A stretch of 64,000 bases of DNA from Paraburkholderia fynbosensis (lineage in GTDB: Bacteria; Pseudomonadota; Gammaproteobacteria; Burkholderiales; Burkholderiaceae), in the NCBI RefSeq assembly GCF_902859935.1, contig NZ_CADIKI010000001.1, forward strand, positions 496,001 through 560,000, written 5' to 3'. Of this stretch, positions 9,322 to 17,994 are shown one piece after another (positions within the stretch are counted from its first letter, which is position 1; the number at the start of each line of letters is the position of its first letter). The position numbers were made by a program, and so were the translations under genes. A model generated the notes under the pieces. It ran no database searches and was not told the origin of the DNA. It saw only the letters and a program-made list of their open reading frames with translations.

Positions 9322-9340
9322 TGTAACCATAGTAATTACA
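9322..9340. promoter_or_regulatory. Second TGTAA-N9-TTACA site: candidate autoregulatory Rrf2 operator
   Basis: TGTAA at 9322-9326 and TTACA at 9336-9340 flank a 9-bp spacer, matching core and spacing of the site at 8725-8751. It lies 27 bp upstream of the GTG start at 9295. Confidence 0.55.
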
Positions 9341-9382
9341 TTTAACCCAGCCGTCAAATGGACGATCGAACCGGCTCGCATG

Positions 9383-9871
9383 TCACTTGTCCATCTGCTT
9401 TTGCGCATCGGCCGAATCGCCCGTTGACGAAGCCGCCGCGTGCGCCGACGACGCCGTATTCTGCGCCGACCACTCCTGCAGCTTGCGCCCCGCCGTTTCG
9501 AGGCTCTGGCCGGTGAGCGACGCGGCCTTGCCGAGTTGCGCGTGAGTCGTGCTCGCCGCGCTTTGCAGATTGGCCTGCGCGCTCGAAGCAAGGGCGCTCG
9601 GGTCGATGTTGATCGACGGCGCGGAGGCGGATTCGAGGTTCTGCTGCGCGGCGGATTTGGTCGCATCGACCTGCTGGCCGACGTAGCTCGCCGCCTGGTC
9701 AAGCTTCTGACCCGCGAGCTGGGCGGCGTCGTTGAGCTTGCCGGCAACCTGTCCGGCCGACGCATCGTTCTTCTGGCACGCGGCCAGCGCGCCGAATACG
9801 ACGACCACGACCGCCGCGCGGCGCAACAACGAACAATAGAGGGATGAAGTCATGTTTGAATTGAGCCGCAT
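9383..9871 (-). CDS. Predicted lipoprotein with Ala/Gln/Ser-rich helical body
   Basis: 162 residues. A signal peptide rich in Val and Ala ends in the lipobox FGALAAC, giving a mature lipid-modified Cys near residue 32. The body has repeated amphipathic segments (AGQKLDQAASYVGQQVDATK and similar), suggesting a coiled or helical periplasmic protein. The ATG at 9871 follows GGAGG at a suitable distance, which favours it over the in-frame ATG at 9853. Function unknown. Confidence 0.7.
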   Translation of the reverse strand: MRLNSNMTSSLYCSLLRRAAVVVVVFGALAACQKNDASAGQVAGKLNDAAQLAGQKLDQAASYVGQQVDATKSAAQQNLESASAPSINIDPSALASSAQANLQSAASTTHAQLGKAASLTGQSLETAGRKLQEWSAQNTASSAHAAASSTGDSADAQKQMDK

Positions 9872-10094
9872 CGAGCGGCCTCCACGTGCGAAAACGCGCT
9901 AATCATACGCCGTTGCGCCGCACTGACTCACTGGGCAGCGCGCGCCGCCGTGTTCGCGGCACGGTGCGCCATGCGAGGACGCTCGCTCACGCAATCCGTC
10001 GCGGTTGCGTCAAACGCGATGGAGTAGACTGCGTGAGCATCGATGAATGTCGAACTGGGTTCGCTGTTTTCCATTGATCAACTGGAGGCATACG

Positions 10095-10676
10095 ATGGCG
10101 GCAAAGAAGATTCTGTTTCTGACCGGCGACTTCGCCGAGGATTACGAAACGATGGTGCCGTTTCAGGCGCTGCAGGCAGTCGGCCATATCGTCGACGCGG
10201 TCTGTCCGAACAAGAAAGCGGGTGACCGGATCAAGACCGCGATCCACGATTTCGAGGGCGACCAGACCTACACCGAAAAGCCCGGGCATCAGTTCACGCT
10301 CAACGCGTCGTTCGACGACGCCGATCCGCGCCAGTACGACGCGCTGGCGATCGCTGGCGGCCGCGCGCCGGAGTATCTCCGGCTCGATCCCAAAGTGATC
10401 GAGGTCGTGCGGCAGTTCGCCGAAGCGGGCAAGCCGATCGCCGCCGTCTGTCACGGCGCGCAACTGCTGGCTGCCGCCGACGTCATTCGCGGCAAGCGCA
10501 TTTCCGCGTACCCGGCCTGCGCGCCCGAAGTGAAACTGGCTGGCGGCGAGTATGCCGACATTCCGGTCGACGCCGCGATCACCGACGCCAACTTCGTCAC
10601 CGCCCCCGCATGGCCCGCGCATCCCGAATGGCTGCGCCAGTTCCTCGTGCTGCTCGGCACGCGGATCGAGCTTTAA
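10095..10676 (+). CDS. DJ-1/PfpI-family protein (type 1 glutamine amidotransferase-like)
   Basis: 193 residues from the ATG at 10095, preceded by TGGAGG; an upstream in-frame start at 10047 lacks this signal. It carries the nucleophile elbow [10 protein letters not shown] with C119-H120 and the DJ-1 acidic residue in the GDFAEDYE segment. Relatives act as glyoxalases/deglycases or stress chaperones; the sequence does not decide which. Monocistronic by layout. Confidence 0.85.
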   Translation: MAAKKILFLTGDFAEDYETMVPFQALQAVGHIVDAVCPNKKAGDRIKTAIHDFEGDQTYTEKPGHQFTLNASFDDADPRQYDALAIAGGRAPEYLRLDPKVIEVVRQFAEAGKPIAAVCHGAQLLAAADVIRGKRISAYPACAPEVKLAGGEYADIPVDAAITDANFVTAPAWPAHPEWLRQFLVLLGTRIEL

Positions 10677-10826
10677 GCTAGGGCGAAATTCGACGGCGAG
10701 CGCCCTGCCCGCGCGGCACCAGGCGTTCGCCGGAATACGGCACAACATTTTGCATTTGAGATTCGTCCGATAGTTCGCACCGCAAAACCTTTCTAAAGTC
10801 TCGGGCTGACTTGGGAGTGTTTTTCG

Positions 10827-11153
10827 ATGGAACTGATCGACTGGATCGTCATCCTCGCCATCACGCTGATGGCTATTGCTTTCTTCTGCGCGCGCACGCC
10901 GGCCAACTGGTCGAGCGACAACCGCGCACGGCGCGTAACCGGCACTCGCATGCTGGTACAAGCCGCGTGTTCGATCTGGGCGGCACTGCTGATCGTCGCG
11001 CGCGGCCTCTTCACGATCGGCGGCCTGCCCGGTTTGCAGCCCGCACCGATCGAGGCATTGACAGGCGTCGCCGTTCTGCTCGCCTGCGGCTGTTACTGGT
11101 CGATTCGCGGCAGCAAGCTGCTCAAACCACGGCGCATCTTCGCCGCGCACTGA
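10827..11153 (+). CDS. Small integral membrane protein, unknown function
   Basis: 108 residues with three hydrophobic segments (about 3-20, 42-65 and 75-95) separated by short basic loops (NWSSDNRARRVTGTR and SKLLKPRR). GGGAG precedes the ATG. No family recognised. It converges with the histidine kinase gene downstream. Confidence 0.65.
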   Translation: MELIDWIVILAITLMAIAFFCARTPANWSSDNRARRVTGTRMLVQAACSIWAALLIVARGLFTIGGLPGLQPAPIEALTGVAVLLACGCYWSIRGSKLLKPRRIFAAH

Positions 11154-11188
11154 ACCGCATAGCCGGCATGCTCATGAGCCCGCGCCGA

Positions 11189-12928
11189 TCAGCGCGAGCC
11201 GATACCGGGCGCGGTGTCGACGCAATGCACTGTCCGGTTGTCACCTGCTCTCGCGCCTTCACGACCGTCGCGGTCCGCGCGCCGACCGCGCTCGCCCCGT
11301 ATCGACGGAAAACCTGGCGCCGCGACAGCCGCTTCCTCGGACCGCATACCGGCTTCGGGCAGCGACAGATAAAACGTCGCGCCCCGCCCCGCCTGCGACT
11401 CCGCCCACACGCGTCCGCCGTGCCGTTCCACCATCCGGCGCACGAGCGCGAGACCGATGCCCTCGCCGGTGGTCGAATTGCCGTGCAAGCGCTGAAAAGC
11501 GTTGAAAAGCCGCGGCAAAGCAACCGCCGGAATTCCCTGGCCGTTGTCGCGCACATAGAAAATGCGTAACGAATGCACCCCCGGCGGCGCTGGCGTCGTC
11601 CCGATTTCGATCTTGCCCTCGCGCGCCGGGTCGAGATAATTCACCGCATTGCCCACCAGATTAGCGAACACCTGCTCGAGCGCGGTCGGATCGCCCCATA
11701 CCGCAGGCAACTCGCCGACGCTCACGCGAGCACGCCGCGTGCGGATCGAGCCCTGCATCGCATCGATCACGCGCTGCACGATGTCCTGCATGTCCACCTT
11801 CTGCCGGCGATACTCGACGCGACCGACCCGTGACAACCGCAACAGCGCATCGATGATGTGCGACGCCCGCAACACGGCCGTCTGCAGATAATGCAGCGCT
11901 TCGCCGATATCTTCGTCGACTACCCGTTCGATCCGCTGCCGCGACTGCTCGGCGAGCGACGACTCGCGCACCGCCACGCGCAGTTCGTCACAGGCACGGA
12001 TCAGTTCCTTCGAGAAGCCTTGCAGATTCACCAACGGCGCACGCAGATCGTGCGACACGCTGTAGATGAACATCTCGTTTTCCTGGGTCTGCTGTCGCAA
12101 TGTCTCGTTGATCTGCGCCAGTTCGCCGGTGCGGCGCGTGAGGTCTGCCTGGAAGCGCGCCTGGATGCGCTCGGCTTCGAGCAGACGCCGGCTCGTCTCA
12201 TGCAAGGTCAGATCGAGGCGGGCGATTTCATCGCGACCGGTGTCGAGCGGCGCCAGCGGCTCGTTGCCTGCGAGGCGCCCCGCGTTGTCGGACAGGAGCG
12301 CGAGCCGTCCGCGCACACCGCGCGTGAACCACCAGATCGCCAGCGCCACGAACAGCAGCGAGCCGAACGCCGCCGCAGCGATCAAAGTCTGCTGCTGTTC
12401 GCGCGCGACGCCGGCGGCGGTCGAGCGCAGCGCATCGATGCGCCGCTCTTGCGCCTGGAACGCGACCATCTGTTGACGGAAGCGATCGAGCGCGTCGCTT
12501 TTCGCCGGATCGCGCAAGCGTTGGAGAACGTCATGCCGCAATCCCGAGCGCAGCAGATCCTGAATCCGGTCCGACCATTGGCGATACGCCTGAACGGCCT
12601 GCCGCACCTGCACCACACGCTCGACCTGAGCGGGGTTGTCGGCGACCAGTTCAGCCAGCTCGTCGATGCGACGGTCGACATCCACCCATACCGCGACCGG
12701 CGTGGCGAAGTGCGTGTCGTTGGCGAGCACCGCACCGCGCAGCGCCACCGATTCGCCCAGCACCGGATCGAGAACCGCCGCGCTCTGGCGCAGCACGTCT
12801 TCACTATGAATGGCCCAACGCTCCGCCAGCGCCGCGTCGGACTGGGCCTTGACCAGTCCGGACAGCAGCGCCAGTTCGAACACAGCCGGAATGGCGATCA
12901 GCAACAGGCCTTTAGTCGTCAGTCTCAT
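11189..12928 (-). CDS. Membrane sensor histidine kinase (CHASE3-like sensor, HAMP, HisKA, HATPase)
   Basis: 579 residues from the ATG at 12928, which begins a clean first membrane segment; the 45-residue upstream extension is rejected. TM1 is about 7-24, a periplasmic helical sensor 28-178 and TM2 181-202. A HAMP-like linker and coiled coil follow, then the HisKA motif YSVSHDLRAPL with H293. The ATPase part contains NLVGNAVNYLD (N box), RDNGQGIP (G1) and GEGIGLALV (G2). No response-regulator gene is adjacent, so this is an orphan kinase in the window; phytochrome-like kinases share this HisKA type. The C-terminus is an unstructured Arg/Gly tail. Confidence 0.88.
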   Translation of the reverse strand: MRLTTKGLLLIAIPAVFELALLSGLVKAQSDAALAERWAIHSEDVLRQSAAVLDPVLGESVALRGAVLANDTHFATPVAVWVDVDRRIDELAELVADNPAQVERVVQVRQAVQAYRQWSDRIQDLLRSGLRHDVLQRLRDPAKSDALDRFRQQMVAFQAQERRIDALRSTAAGVAREQQQTLIAAAAFGSLLFVALAIWWFTRGVRGRLALLSDNAGRLAGNEPLAPLDTGRDEIARLDLTLHETSRRLLEAERIQARFQADLTRRTGELAQINETLRQQTQENEMFIYSVSHDLRAPLVNLQGFSKELIRACDELRVAVRESSLAEQSRQRIERVVDEDIGEALHYLQTAVLRASHIIDALLRLSRVGRVEYRRQKVDMQDIVQRVIDAMQGSIRTRRARVSVGELPAVWGDPTALEQVFANLVGNAVNYLDPAREGKIEIGTTPAPPGVHSLRIFYVRDNGQGIPAVALPRLFNAFQRLHGNSTTGEGIGLALVRRMVERHGGRVWAESQAGRGATFYLSLPEAGMRSEEAAVAAPGFPSIRGERGRRADRDGREGARAGDNRTVHCVDTAPGIGSR

Positions 12929-13156
12929 GCGTGCGCATTGAAGGTCGTTGCCCGTAGATCGTTCACGGGGTCGGCACATTATGTCGACGTTTGCGAGGAA
13001 AACAAAGACGCTGGCGGTCACCGTGCGCCGCGCGCTTCCTCGGCCGCCCGAAAAATCTCGCAACGCATGACAATGCGTCAGGATTTTGAATGAAACGTAA
13101 TTAAAATCGAATATTGCGCCCTTATCTGGATCATTCCGACCGCGCGTTGATCCGAG
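12929..13156. other. Upstream part of amt control region, no gene seen
   Basis: Non-coding stretch between the divergent histidine kinase and ammonium transporter genes. It contains an AT-rich patch near 13090-13120. The recognisable elements (NtrC-like site, sigma-54 promoter) lie further right and are listed separately. Confidence 0.5.
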
Positions 13157-13172
13157 TGCACTTCATTTGTGC
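13157..13172. promoter_or_regulatory. Candidate NtrC-binding site (GCAC-N7-GTGC)
   Basis: GCAC at 13158-13161 and GTGC at 13169-13172 are separated by 7 bp, the geometry of the NtrC consensus. It lies about 110 bp upstream of the sigma-54-like promoter, a usual enhancer distance. A weaker GCAC-N8-GTGC lies at 13193-13208. Confidence 0.45.
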
Positions 13173-13282
13173 TTTTCGTGTCTTTTTCCGGTGCACGCTA
13201 AGGCGTGCCCTGATGTGCCATGCGTCTGAGTAATCCACGCCGGTGCTGGATCGCACCGCAGCGGCGCTTCTCGGCACAAGTT

Positions 13283-13298
13283 TGGCCCACTTCTTGCA
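13283..13298 (+). promoter_or_regulatory. Sigma-54-type (-24/-12) promoter of the ammonium transporter gene
   Basis: TGGCCCACTTCTTGCA carries GG and GC dinucleotides at the exact -24/-12 spacing and matches the consensus except within the variable part. It lies 38 bp upstream of the amt ATG. Nitrogen-limited expression through NtrC is inferred. Confidence 0.65.
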
Positions 13299-13336
13299 TT
13301 CATTGCCCGCTTTTTTGGCATAGGCAGGAAACATCG

Positions 13337-14524
13337 ATGGAAAGTCTGAAAACCGGCACCGATACCCTGTTTCTTCTGCTCGGTGCGGCGATGGTGCTGG
13401 CCATGCACGCGGGGTTTGCGTTTCTCGAACTCGGTACGGTGCGCAAAAAGAACCAGGTCAATGCGCTGGTCAAGATTCTCGTGGACTTCTCCGTCTCGAC
13501 TATCGCGTATTTCTTCATCGGCTACACGATTGCGTACGGCGTGCAGTTTTTCGGCAGCGCCGAGTCGCTGGCCGCGCACAACGGCTACGCGCTGGTGCGC
13601 TTTTTCTTCCTGCTGACCTTCGCCGCCGCCATTCCGGCGATCGTGTCGGGCGGCATCGCGGAGCGCTCGAAATTCAATCCGCAACTGTTCGCGACCTTCG
13701 TGCTGGTCGGCTTCGTTTATCCGTTCTTCGAGGGAATCGTGTGGAACGGGCGTCTTGGCGTCCAGGACTGGCTCGCCCACGTGTTCGGCGCGCCGTTTCA
13801 TGATTTCGCCGGTTCGGTGGTGGTGCACGCGTTCGGCGGCTGGGTCGCGTTGCCGGCGGTGCTGCTGCTGGGCGCGCGGCACGGGCGCTACCATCGGGAC
13901 GGCGGCATTGCGGCGCATCCGCCATCGAATATTCCGTTTCTCGCGCTGGGCGCGTGGGTGCTGACGGTCGGCTGGTTCGGCTTCAACGTGATGAGCGCAC
14001 AGACGGTCGACAAGATCAGCGGCCTCGTCGCCGTCAATTCGCTGATGGCGATGGTCGGCGGCACGCTGAGCGCGTGGTTCGCCGGCCGCAACGATCCGGG
14101 CTTCACCTATAACGGTCCGCTCGCCGGTCTGGTGGCGGTCTGCGCCGGCTCCGACGTGATGCATCCGCTCGGCGCACTGGTGACGGGCGGCATGGCGGGC
14201 GCGCTGTTCGTGTATATGTTCACCTGCGTGCAGAACCGCTGGCGCATCGACGACGTCCTCGGCGTGTGGCCGTTGCACGGCCTGTGCGGCGCATGGGGCG
14301 GAATCGCCGCGGGGATCTTCGGTCAGCACGCGCTCGGCGGCATGGGCGGTGTGTCATTCGCCTCGCAGCTGATCGGCACGCTGGGCGGCATCGCGTTGGC
14401 GTCGCTCGGCGGCTCGATCGTGTACGGCGCGATCCGTTTGACGGTGGGCCTGCGGCTCGACCAGGAAGACGAATACAACGGCGCGGATCTGTCGATTCAC
14501 AAGATTTCGGCAACGCCGGAATAA
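13337..14524 (+). CDS. amtB: Ammonium transporter (Amt/MEP/Rh family)
   Basis: 395 residues with about eleven membrane spans. D156 (HDFAGSVVVHAFGG), H164 and H314 (WPLHGLCGAWGG) correspond to the essential Asp and the twin-His pore pair of AmtB. The ATG at 13337 follows AGGAAAC; the 39-residue upstream extension has no family similarity. The protein has no signal peptide, unlike E. coli AmtB. No glnK lies next to it, although glnK usually accompanies amtB. Expression is probably nitrogen controlled through the upstream sigma-54 promoter. Confidence 0.93.
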   Translation: MESLKTGTDTLFLLLGAAMVLAMHAGFAFLELGTVRKKNQVNALVKILVDFSVSTIAYFFIGYTIAYGVQFFGSAESLAAHNGYALVRFFFLLTFAAAIPAIVSGGIAERSKFNPQLFATFVLVGFVYPFFEGIVWNGRLGVQDWLAHVFGAPFHDFAGSVVVHAFGGWVALPAVLLLGARHGRYHRDGGIAAHPPSNIPFLALGAWVLTVGWFGFNVMSAQTVDKISGLVAVNSLMAMVGGTLSAWFAGRNDPGFTYNGPLAGLVAVCAGSDVMHPLGALVTGGMAGALFVYMFTCVQNRWRIDDVLGVWPLHGLCGAWGGIAAGIFGQHALGGMGGVSFASQLIGTLGGIALASLGGSIVYGAIRLTVGLRLDQEDEYNGADLSIHKISATPE

Positions 14525-14761
14525 CAGGCACGAAGTGAGGCTTGGTGCGAGCGCAGCCGGCGGCGCGTTCCGCGTGAGGGCACGGCGTTGACGCGCCGCC
14601 CACGCGAGCGCACCGGCCACGCCGGGAGTTCCGGTACTCACCTCGTACCGCTCCACCGCTAGGCGCGCAGATCCGAGCTGGCGCGGACGAAAAACCGCGC
14701 GCCACGCCCTCGACGCGGCCTGGACCTGTCCCCACATGCCCCGCCGATGTTAGACTTCGAC

Positions 14762-14812
14762 GCTGGAGATGGCATTCTCCTTTAACCGCCCTCGTGGCTG
14801 ATGATGCCTGCT
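14762..14812 (+). ncRNA. Fluoride riboswitch (crcB motif)
   Basis: The transcript reads GGAGAUGGCAUUCUCC, then UUU, AACCGCC, a short loop, then GGCUGAUGAUGCCUGC. These are the conserved blocks of the crcB-motif aptamer in the correct order and spacing: the GGxGAUGG...UCxCC stem, the AACCGCC pseudoknot strand and GGCUGAUG...CCU. It ends about 85 nt before the crcB ATG, leaving room for an expression platform acting on translation. Fluoride binding is known for this class and is expected to switch crcB on. Confidence 0.88.
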
Positions 14813-14897
14813 TCGCCCGGATGACTGCGGACGCGGCATCGCCTCGCCCACGCTCAGCCCGGTTTGTCGACACTTCGGTCTGGTCAGGTCTTCTTCC

Positions 14898-15278
14898 ATG
14901 TATTGGTCCTTTCTCGCTGTCGCCATTGGCGGCGCGCTCGGCTCGCTATTTCGCTGGTTTCTCGGCATCCGCCTGAACGGCATGTTTAGCGCCCTGCCGC
15001 TCGGCACGCTTGCCGCCAACGTGATTGCGGGCTACATCATCGGCGTCGCGGTCGCGGGATTTGCGCGGGTTCCGCAGATCGCGCCCGAATGGCGGCTCTT
15101 CGTCATTACCGGCCTGATGGGCGGCCTTTCCACTTTCTCGACGTTCTCAGCGGAAGTCGTGCAGCGCTTGCAGGACGGCCGGCTCGGCTGGGCCGCGGGC
15201 GAGATTGTCATTCATGTGAGCGCGTCGCTCGCGATGACCATCCTCGGCATTGCAACCGTCTCGCTGTTGTCACGCTGA
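14898..15278 (+). CDS. crcB: CrcB/Fluc fluoride ion channel
   Basis: 126 residues with four membrane segments. Diagnostic motifs are [10 protein letters not shown] near the N-terminus, [14 protein letters not shown] (conserved Asn) and [15 protein letters not shown] (the Phe-rich pore and central sodium site). Fluc proteins work as antiparallel dimers exporting fluoride. The fluoride riboswitch directly upstream confirms the role. Confidence 0.95.
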   Translation: MYWSFLAVAIGGALGSLFRWFLGIRLNGMFSALPLGTLAANVIAGYIIGVAVAGFARVPQIAPEWRLFVITGLMGGLSTFSTFSAEVVQRLQDGRLGWAAGEIVIHVSASLAMTILGIATVSLLSR

Positions 15279-16014
15279 AGAGGCGGCGACCAGGCTGCCA
15301 TCGAAGCTATCGAGCGTCATAGGAACTGAACAGCGCGCTTTGGTGCACGCCCGTGAGCACCTGTGCCTCGTAACAAACGACGGCTCTGGGCTCGAAATCG
15401 AAGTGACCGAAAAGTATGGGCAATGATTTACGTACCCCCACGTCGCACGATCACCACGGCGAGGCCAGCACGCTCTTAATCAATGGCCCGCGCACCGCCA
15501 TCCGGAATCTCGGCAAACCGACACAACCGGCTTTCACCCATTGCCCACTTCCCAAGGCTCCAGTCCCAAGTTCCCAGTAAGGCGGCAGGCACTTCACCTG
15601 CAGCGCGACTGTTCGGTTGCCTTGCATCCTCTCTCACGCAAGCGAATCCGTCTTTATCGAGATCGATGATAAATGGTGAAGACGCTAAGGATTGAATGTG
15701 TCTGGTTCGGCTTGCGCGAGGCGAGTCAATTCATCCACCGCAAGTGGACCTTGGGTTGCGCATGTCGCGTCTTTTGCCAAAGGACATGGATGGGAGCCTC
15801 GCACGAAAGCTCTGGAAGAACTTCCTGGAGCTCACCTCGTGCTTTTGCAGATACCACGTGAAACACCGCGGAGAAAAAAGCTCAATTTCGCGGCGGAGAA
15901 GCGACAGAAGAAAGGGGCAGTCCTACGACTTTGCACGCTAATCCAACCCAAGCCTCGCAGGAAAGCGTAGGTGCCACAAAGCGCTGCAACGCAACCGCAT
16001 CGCGCCCTGCGCGT
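15279..16014. other. Gene-poor degraded stretch, no gene recognised
   Basis: Several short overlapping ORFs lie in different plus-strand frames (for example near 15417-15575 and 15673-15970). They carry Shine-Dalgarno-poor starts and no domain I recognise. Composition is less GC-biased at third positions than in neighbouring genes, which fits eroded or foreign DNA. Confidence 0.45.
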
Positions 16015-16263
16015 TCATCCGGCCCATCCGCTGCAGCTGTCCGATGAAGGTGTCAATGTTGTCCGGCACTTCCCTACTTCGCCGCTTGCGGCGGTGACGC
16101 GGCCGCCATGCGTATCAACCAGGTTCTGGACGACAGACAGCCCGATGCCGAGACCCCTCGCCACCGGCCATCCAGGGATGGCTAGCTGAACGTACGCTTC
16201 GAACCTATGCTCAAGTTGCGATACCGGGAGGCCGATACCTTTGTCGCTCAGGTTCGCCACCAT
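16015..16263 (-). pseudogene. Fragment of a sensor histidine kinase (HATPase domain C-terminal half)
   Basis: The 82-codon frame reads NLSDKGIGLP (G1 box), a degraded linker, then RGLGIGLSVVQNLVDTHGGRV (G2 box), ending in a C-terminus lacking the final ATPase strand. The HisKA domain, N box and start are absent. Upstream on the minus strand the frame is stopped by a TAG after LDW. The fragment is a relic of a hybrid or response-regulated kinase, not a functional gene. Confidence 0.6.
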
Positions 16264-16315
16264 CTACCAGTCCAGGCTCGCCGGGCACACCGATGACATT
16301 CTGATGTCTTCAGAG

Positions 16316-16332
16316 GTAGGGGATGCCCCTAC
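16316..16332. promoter_or_regulatory. Perfect inverted repeat GTAGGGG-ATG-CCCCTAC upstream of the phasin gene
   Basis: Seven-base arms with a 3-bp centre, lying 170 bp upstream of the phasin start and just beyond the kinase relic. The symmetry fits a dimeric regulator such as a LuxR/NarL-type response regulator; no T-tract follows, so it is not a terminator. The regulator is unknown. Confidence 0.4.
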
Positions 16333-16501
16333 ATAAGAGCACGCCAAATGTTGCTTTTACGACGTTAGAATGATTCCACTTATTGGGAAATGCATCCGCT
16401 CGGTCAGGTACAGCCTTGCGGGCCGGCGGTCCGGTGGCGCACCCGGTTTCTCTGCCTGACGGCCATCGGGCGCTCATTGACGATAATTAAGGAGAACATG
16501 A

Positions 16502-17008
16502 ATGAGCATTTTCGAACCCGATCAATTCATCGCGTCGCAGGCCGACAACGCTGTCACCCCGTTCGCCTTGACGAATAAGGCGTTCGAGAGCTTCCAACTT
16601 CTGATCGAACTGAATCTGCACACTATCCATTCGGCACTTGCGACGAACGAAGCTTACTGGCATGAAGCGCTGTCGGCTAAGACGCCCGAGGAATACCTCA
16701 CGTGGCAGGCCGGTCTAATACAGCCCGCAGTCGAACAGGCGCTTTCATACAGCCGCCAGTTATACGACATCGCGTGGAACACCAAAGCGGAAATGACGAA
16801 GGTCGCCGAAGCACATGACGAGCATGAGGATCACGCCGCACGAACACTTGTAGACAACCGTGTGAAGAACGCACCCGCCGGGACAGAAGCCGCGACCACC
16901 GTGTTGAAATCGGCCTCCCTGACCTCCTTGCATGCGAGCGAGTCCGTTCGCAAAGCGGCCACGCAGGCCATCGAAACTGCCAAGGGACCACGCACGGCGA
17001 TTAAATAG
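16502..17008 (+). CDS. Phasin-family protein (polyhydroxyalkanoate granule-associated)
   Basis: 168 residues. It is hydrophobic-helical with the phasin pattern (NKAFESFQLLIELNLHTIHS, then EEYLTWQAGLIQPAVEQALSYSRQLYDIA) and an Ala/Thr/Lys-rich tail. Phasins coat PHB granules. AAGGAGAACATGA precedes the start; the ATG at 16502 keeps the frame, while an ATG four bases earlier is out of frame. It heads a set of three small ORFs on the same strand. Confidence 0.8.
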   Translation: MSIFEPDQFIASQADNAVTPFALTNKAFESFQLLIELNLHTIHSALATNEAYWHEALSAKTPEEYLTWQAGLIQPAVEQALSYSRQLYDIAWNTKAEMTKVAEAHDEHEDHAARTLVDNRVKNAPAGTEAATTVLKSASLTSLHASESVRKAATQAIETAKGPRTAIK

Positions 17009-17107
17009 CTCAATGCAAAGATGTTGAGCAGTAATCGCGACGCCGGACATCGGTTTCAGCACTCAGCCCGTCAGTTTGAAAATGTACCGCTTCATAAGGA
17101 GGCACGC

Positions 17108-17305
17108 ATGTTGAGTCCGCATGAATTCACCACCTTGATGCTGGTGAACGCTGCACCCGATCAGATCAGACCCGACCGAGAGGAAATTCAAACGCTGCTG
17201 GCACGTCAACTGGTGAACATTGAACTGCTGACGACCGGACAGCGGCAACTAAGCATCACCCCACAGGGCCATGCCGTCCTGAAAGCCGTCGGGCGGGCGT
17301 GTTGA
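17108..17305 (+). CDS. Small protein of unknown function (65 aa)
   Basis: The ATG at 17108 follows a strong AAGGAGGC. The product (MLSPHEFTTLMLVNAAPDQI...) looks like a compact helical domain ending LSITPQGHAVLKAVGRA, reminiscent of the wing end of a small winged-helix protein. No firm family. It lies 99 bp downstream of the phasin gene. Confidence 0.6.
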   Translation: MLSPHEFTTLMLVNAAPDQIRPDREEIQTLLARQLVNIELLTTGQRQLSITPQGHAVLKAVGRAC

Positions 17306-17430
17306 GCCACGTCCGCCGACTTGCGGCCCGTCGTTCAAACGAACGTTCAACGCGAGAATAGAAGAAACGCCTGTAGTGCACGGTCAGCCGGTCCGTAATC
17401 GCAGAACCGGACGCAACGAAGGAGACTGCA

Positions 17431-17589
17431 ATGGGTGAATCTTGGCTTGGGATTGTGATCGGTGTGTTCGTACTGGTGATTGCGGCAACCGGCGTGATCG
17501 CTCACTACTGTCGTGAATATCGTCGTGCAGAGTTACTCAGAAACCTAGATCACCACGACTGGTGCCGCTGGTCCCGGTCCCGGCGCTGA
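17431..17589 (+). CDS. Very small single-span membrane protein (52 aa)
   Basis: The ATG at 17431 follows AAGGAGAC. The product starts MGESWLGIVIGVFVLVIAAT, one strong membrane helix, and ends in a His/Arg/Trp-rich cytoplasmic tail (DHHDWCRWSRSRR). The good ribosome-binding site and hydrophobic pattern support a real gene. Function unknown. Confidence 0.55.
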   Translation: MGESWLGIVIGVFVLVIAATGVIAHYCREYRRAELLRNLDHHDWCRWSRSRR

Positions 17590-17691
17590 CGGTTTCCTAT
17601 GTGTCAGCGCGACAAGTCGCGCGCAAAACGGAACGAACCTGACGACCTTGGAACATCGACGAACAATAAATCGGAGAAACATCAAGCGCTT

Positions 17692-17994
17692 ATGTCAACG
17701 CAAACCCACGCGGAAAACGACCTGGCTCATATCAAGACGATGATCTCCGAGTTGGAGTATCTGGATTACGGCCACAACACCGCAAAGACGAATGTCGTAA
17801 TGCAACCAGCCTACTGGCGAACTCGCATTCGCGCAGTGCTTGCACTACACAACATACCCATTCACATCCAAAAGCAGGGTTCGGAACTTCTGGTGAGACT
17901 GGATCGGCTCCACGTAGCCTCGCGGGCTAATTGCCAGACGCGCCCGACATTAAGCGTAACGAAACAGCATCCGCCCTTCGATCAACCGCGATGA
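17692..17994 (+). CDS. Hypothetical protein (100 aa)
   Basis: The start is taken at the ATG 17692 (MSTQTHAENDLAHIKTMISE), the first Met giving a normal-looking N-terminus; GGAG lies about 16 nt upstream, rather far. The middle (QPAYWRTRIRAVLALHNIPI and SELLVRLDRLH) looks like a folded small domain. It belongs to the run of small genes behind the phasin. No function assigned. Confidence 0.5.
   Translation: MSTQTHAENDLAHIKTMISELEYLDYGHNTAKTNVVMQPAYWRTRIRAVLALHNIPIHIQKQGSELLVRLDRLHVASRANCQTRPTLSVTKQHPPFDQPR

Noticed and set aside
13190..13212. Second GCAC...GTGC dyad as an NtrC site
   Set aside because: Its spacer is eight rather than seven bases, so it was mentioned only as a weak neighbour of the better site.
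15673..15970. Overlapping plus-strand ORFs in the degraded stretch
   Set aside because: Three frames are open at once, none resembles a known family and no good ribosome-binding site precedes them.
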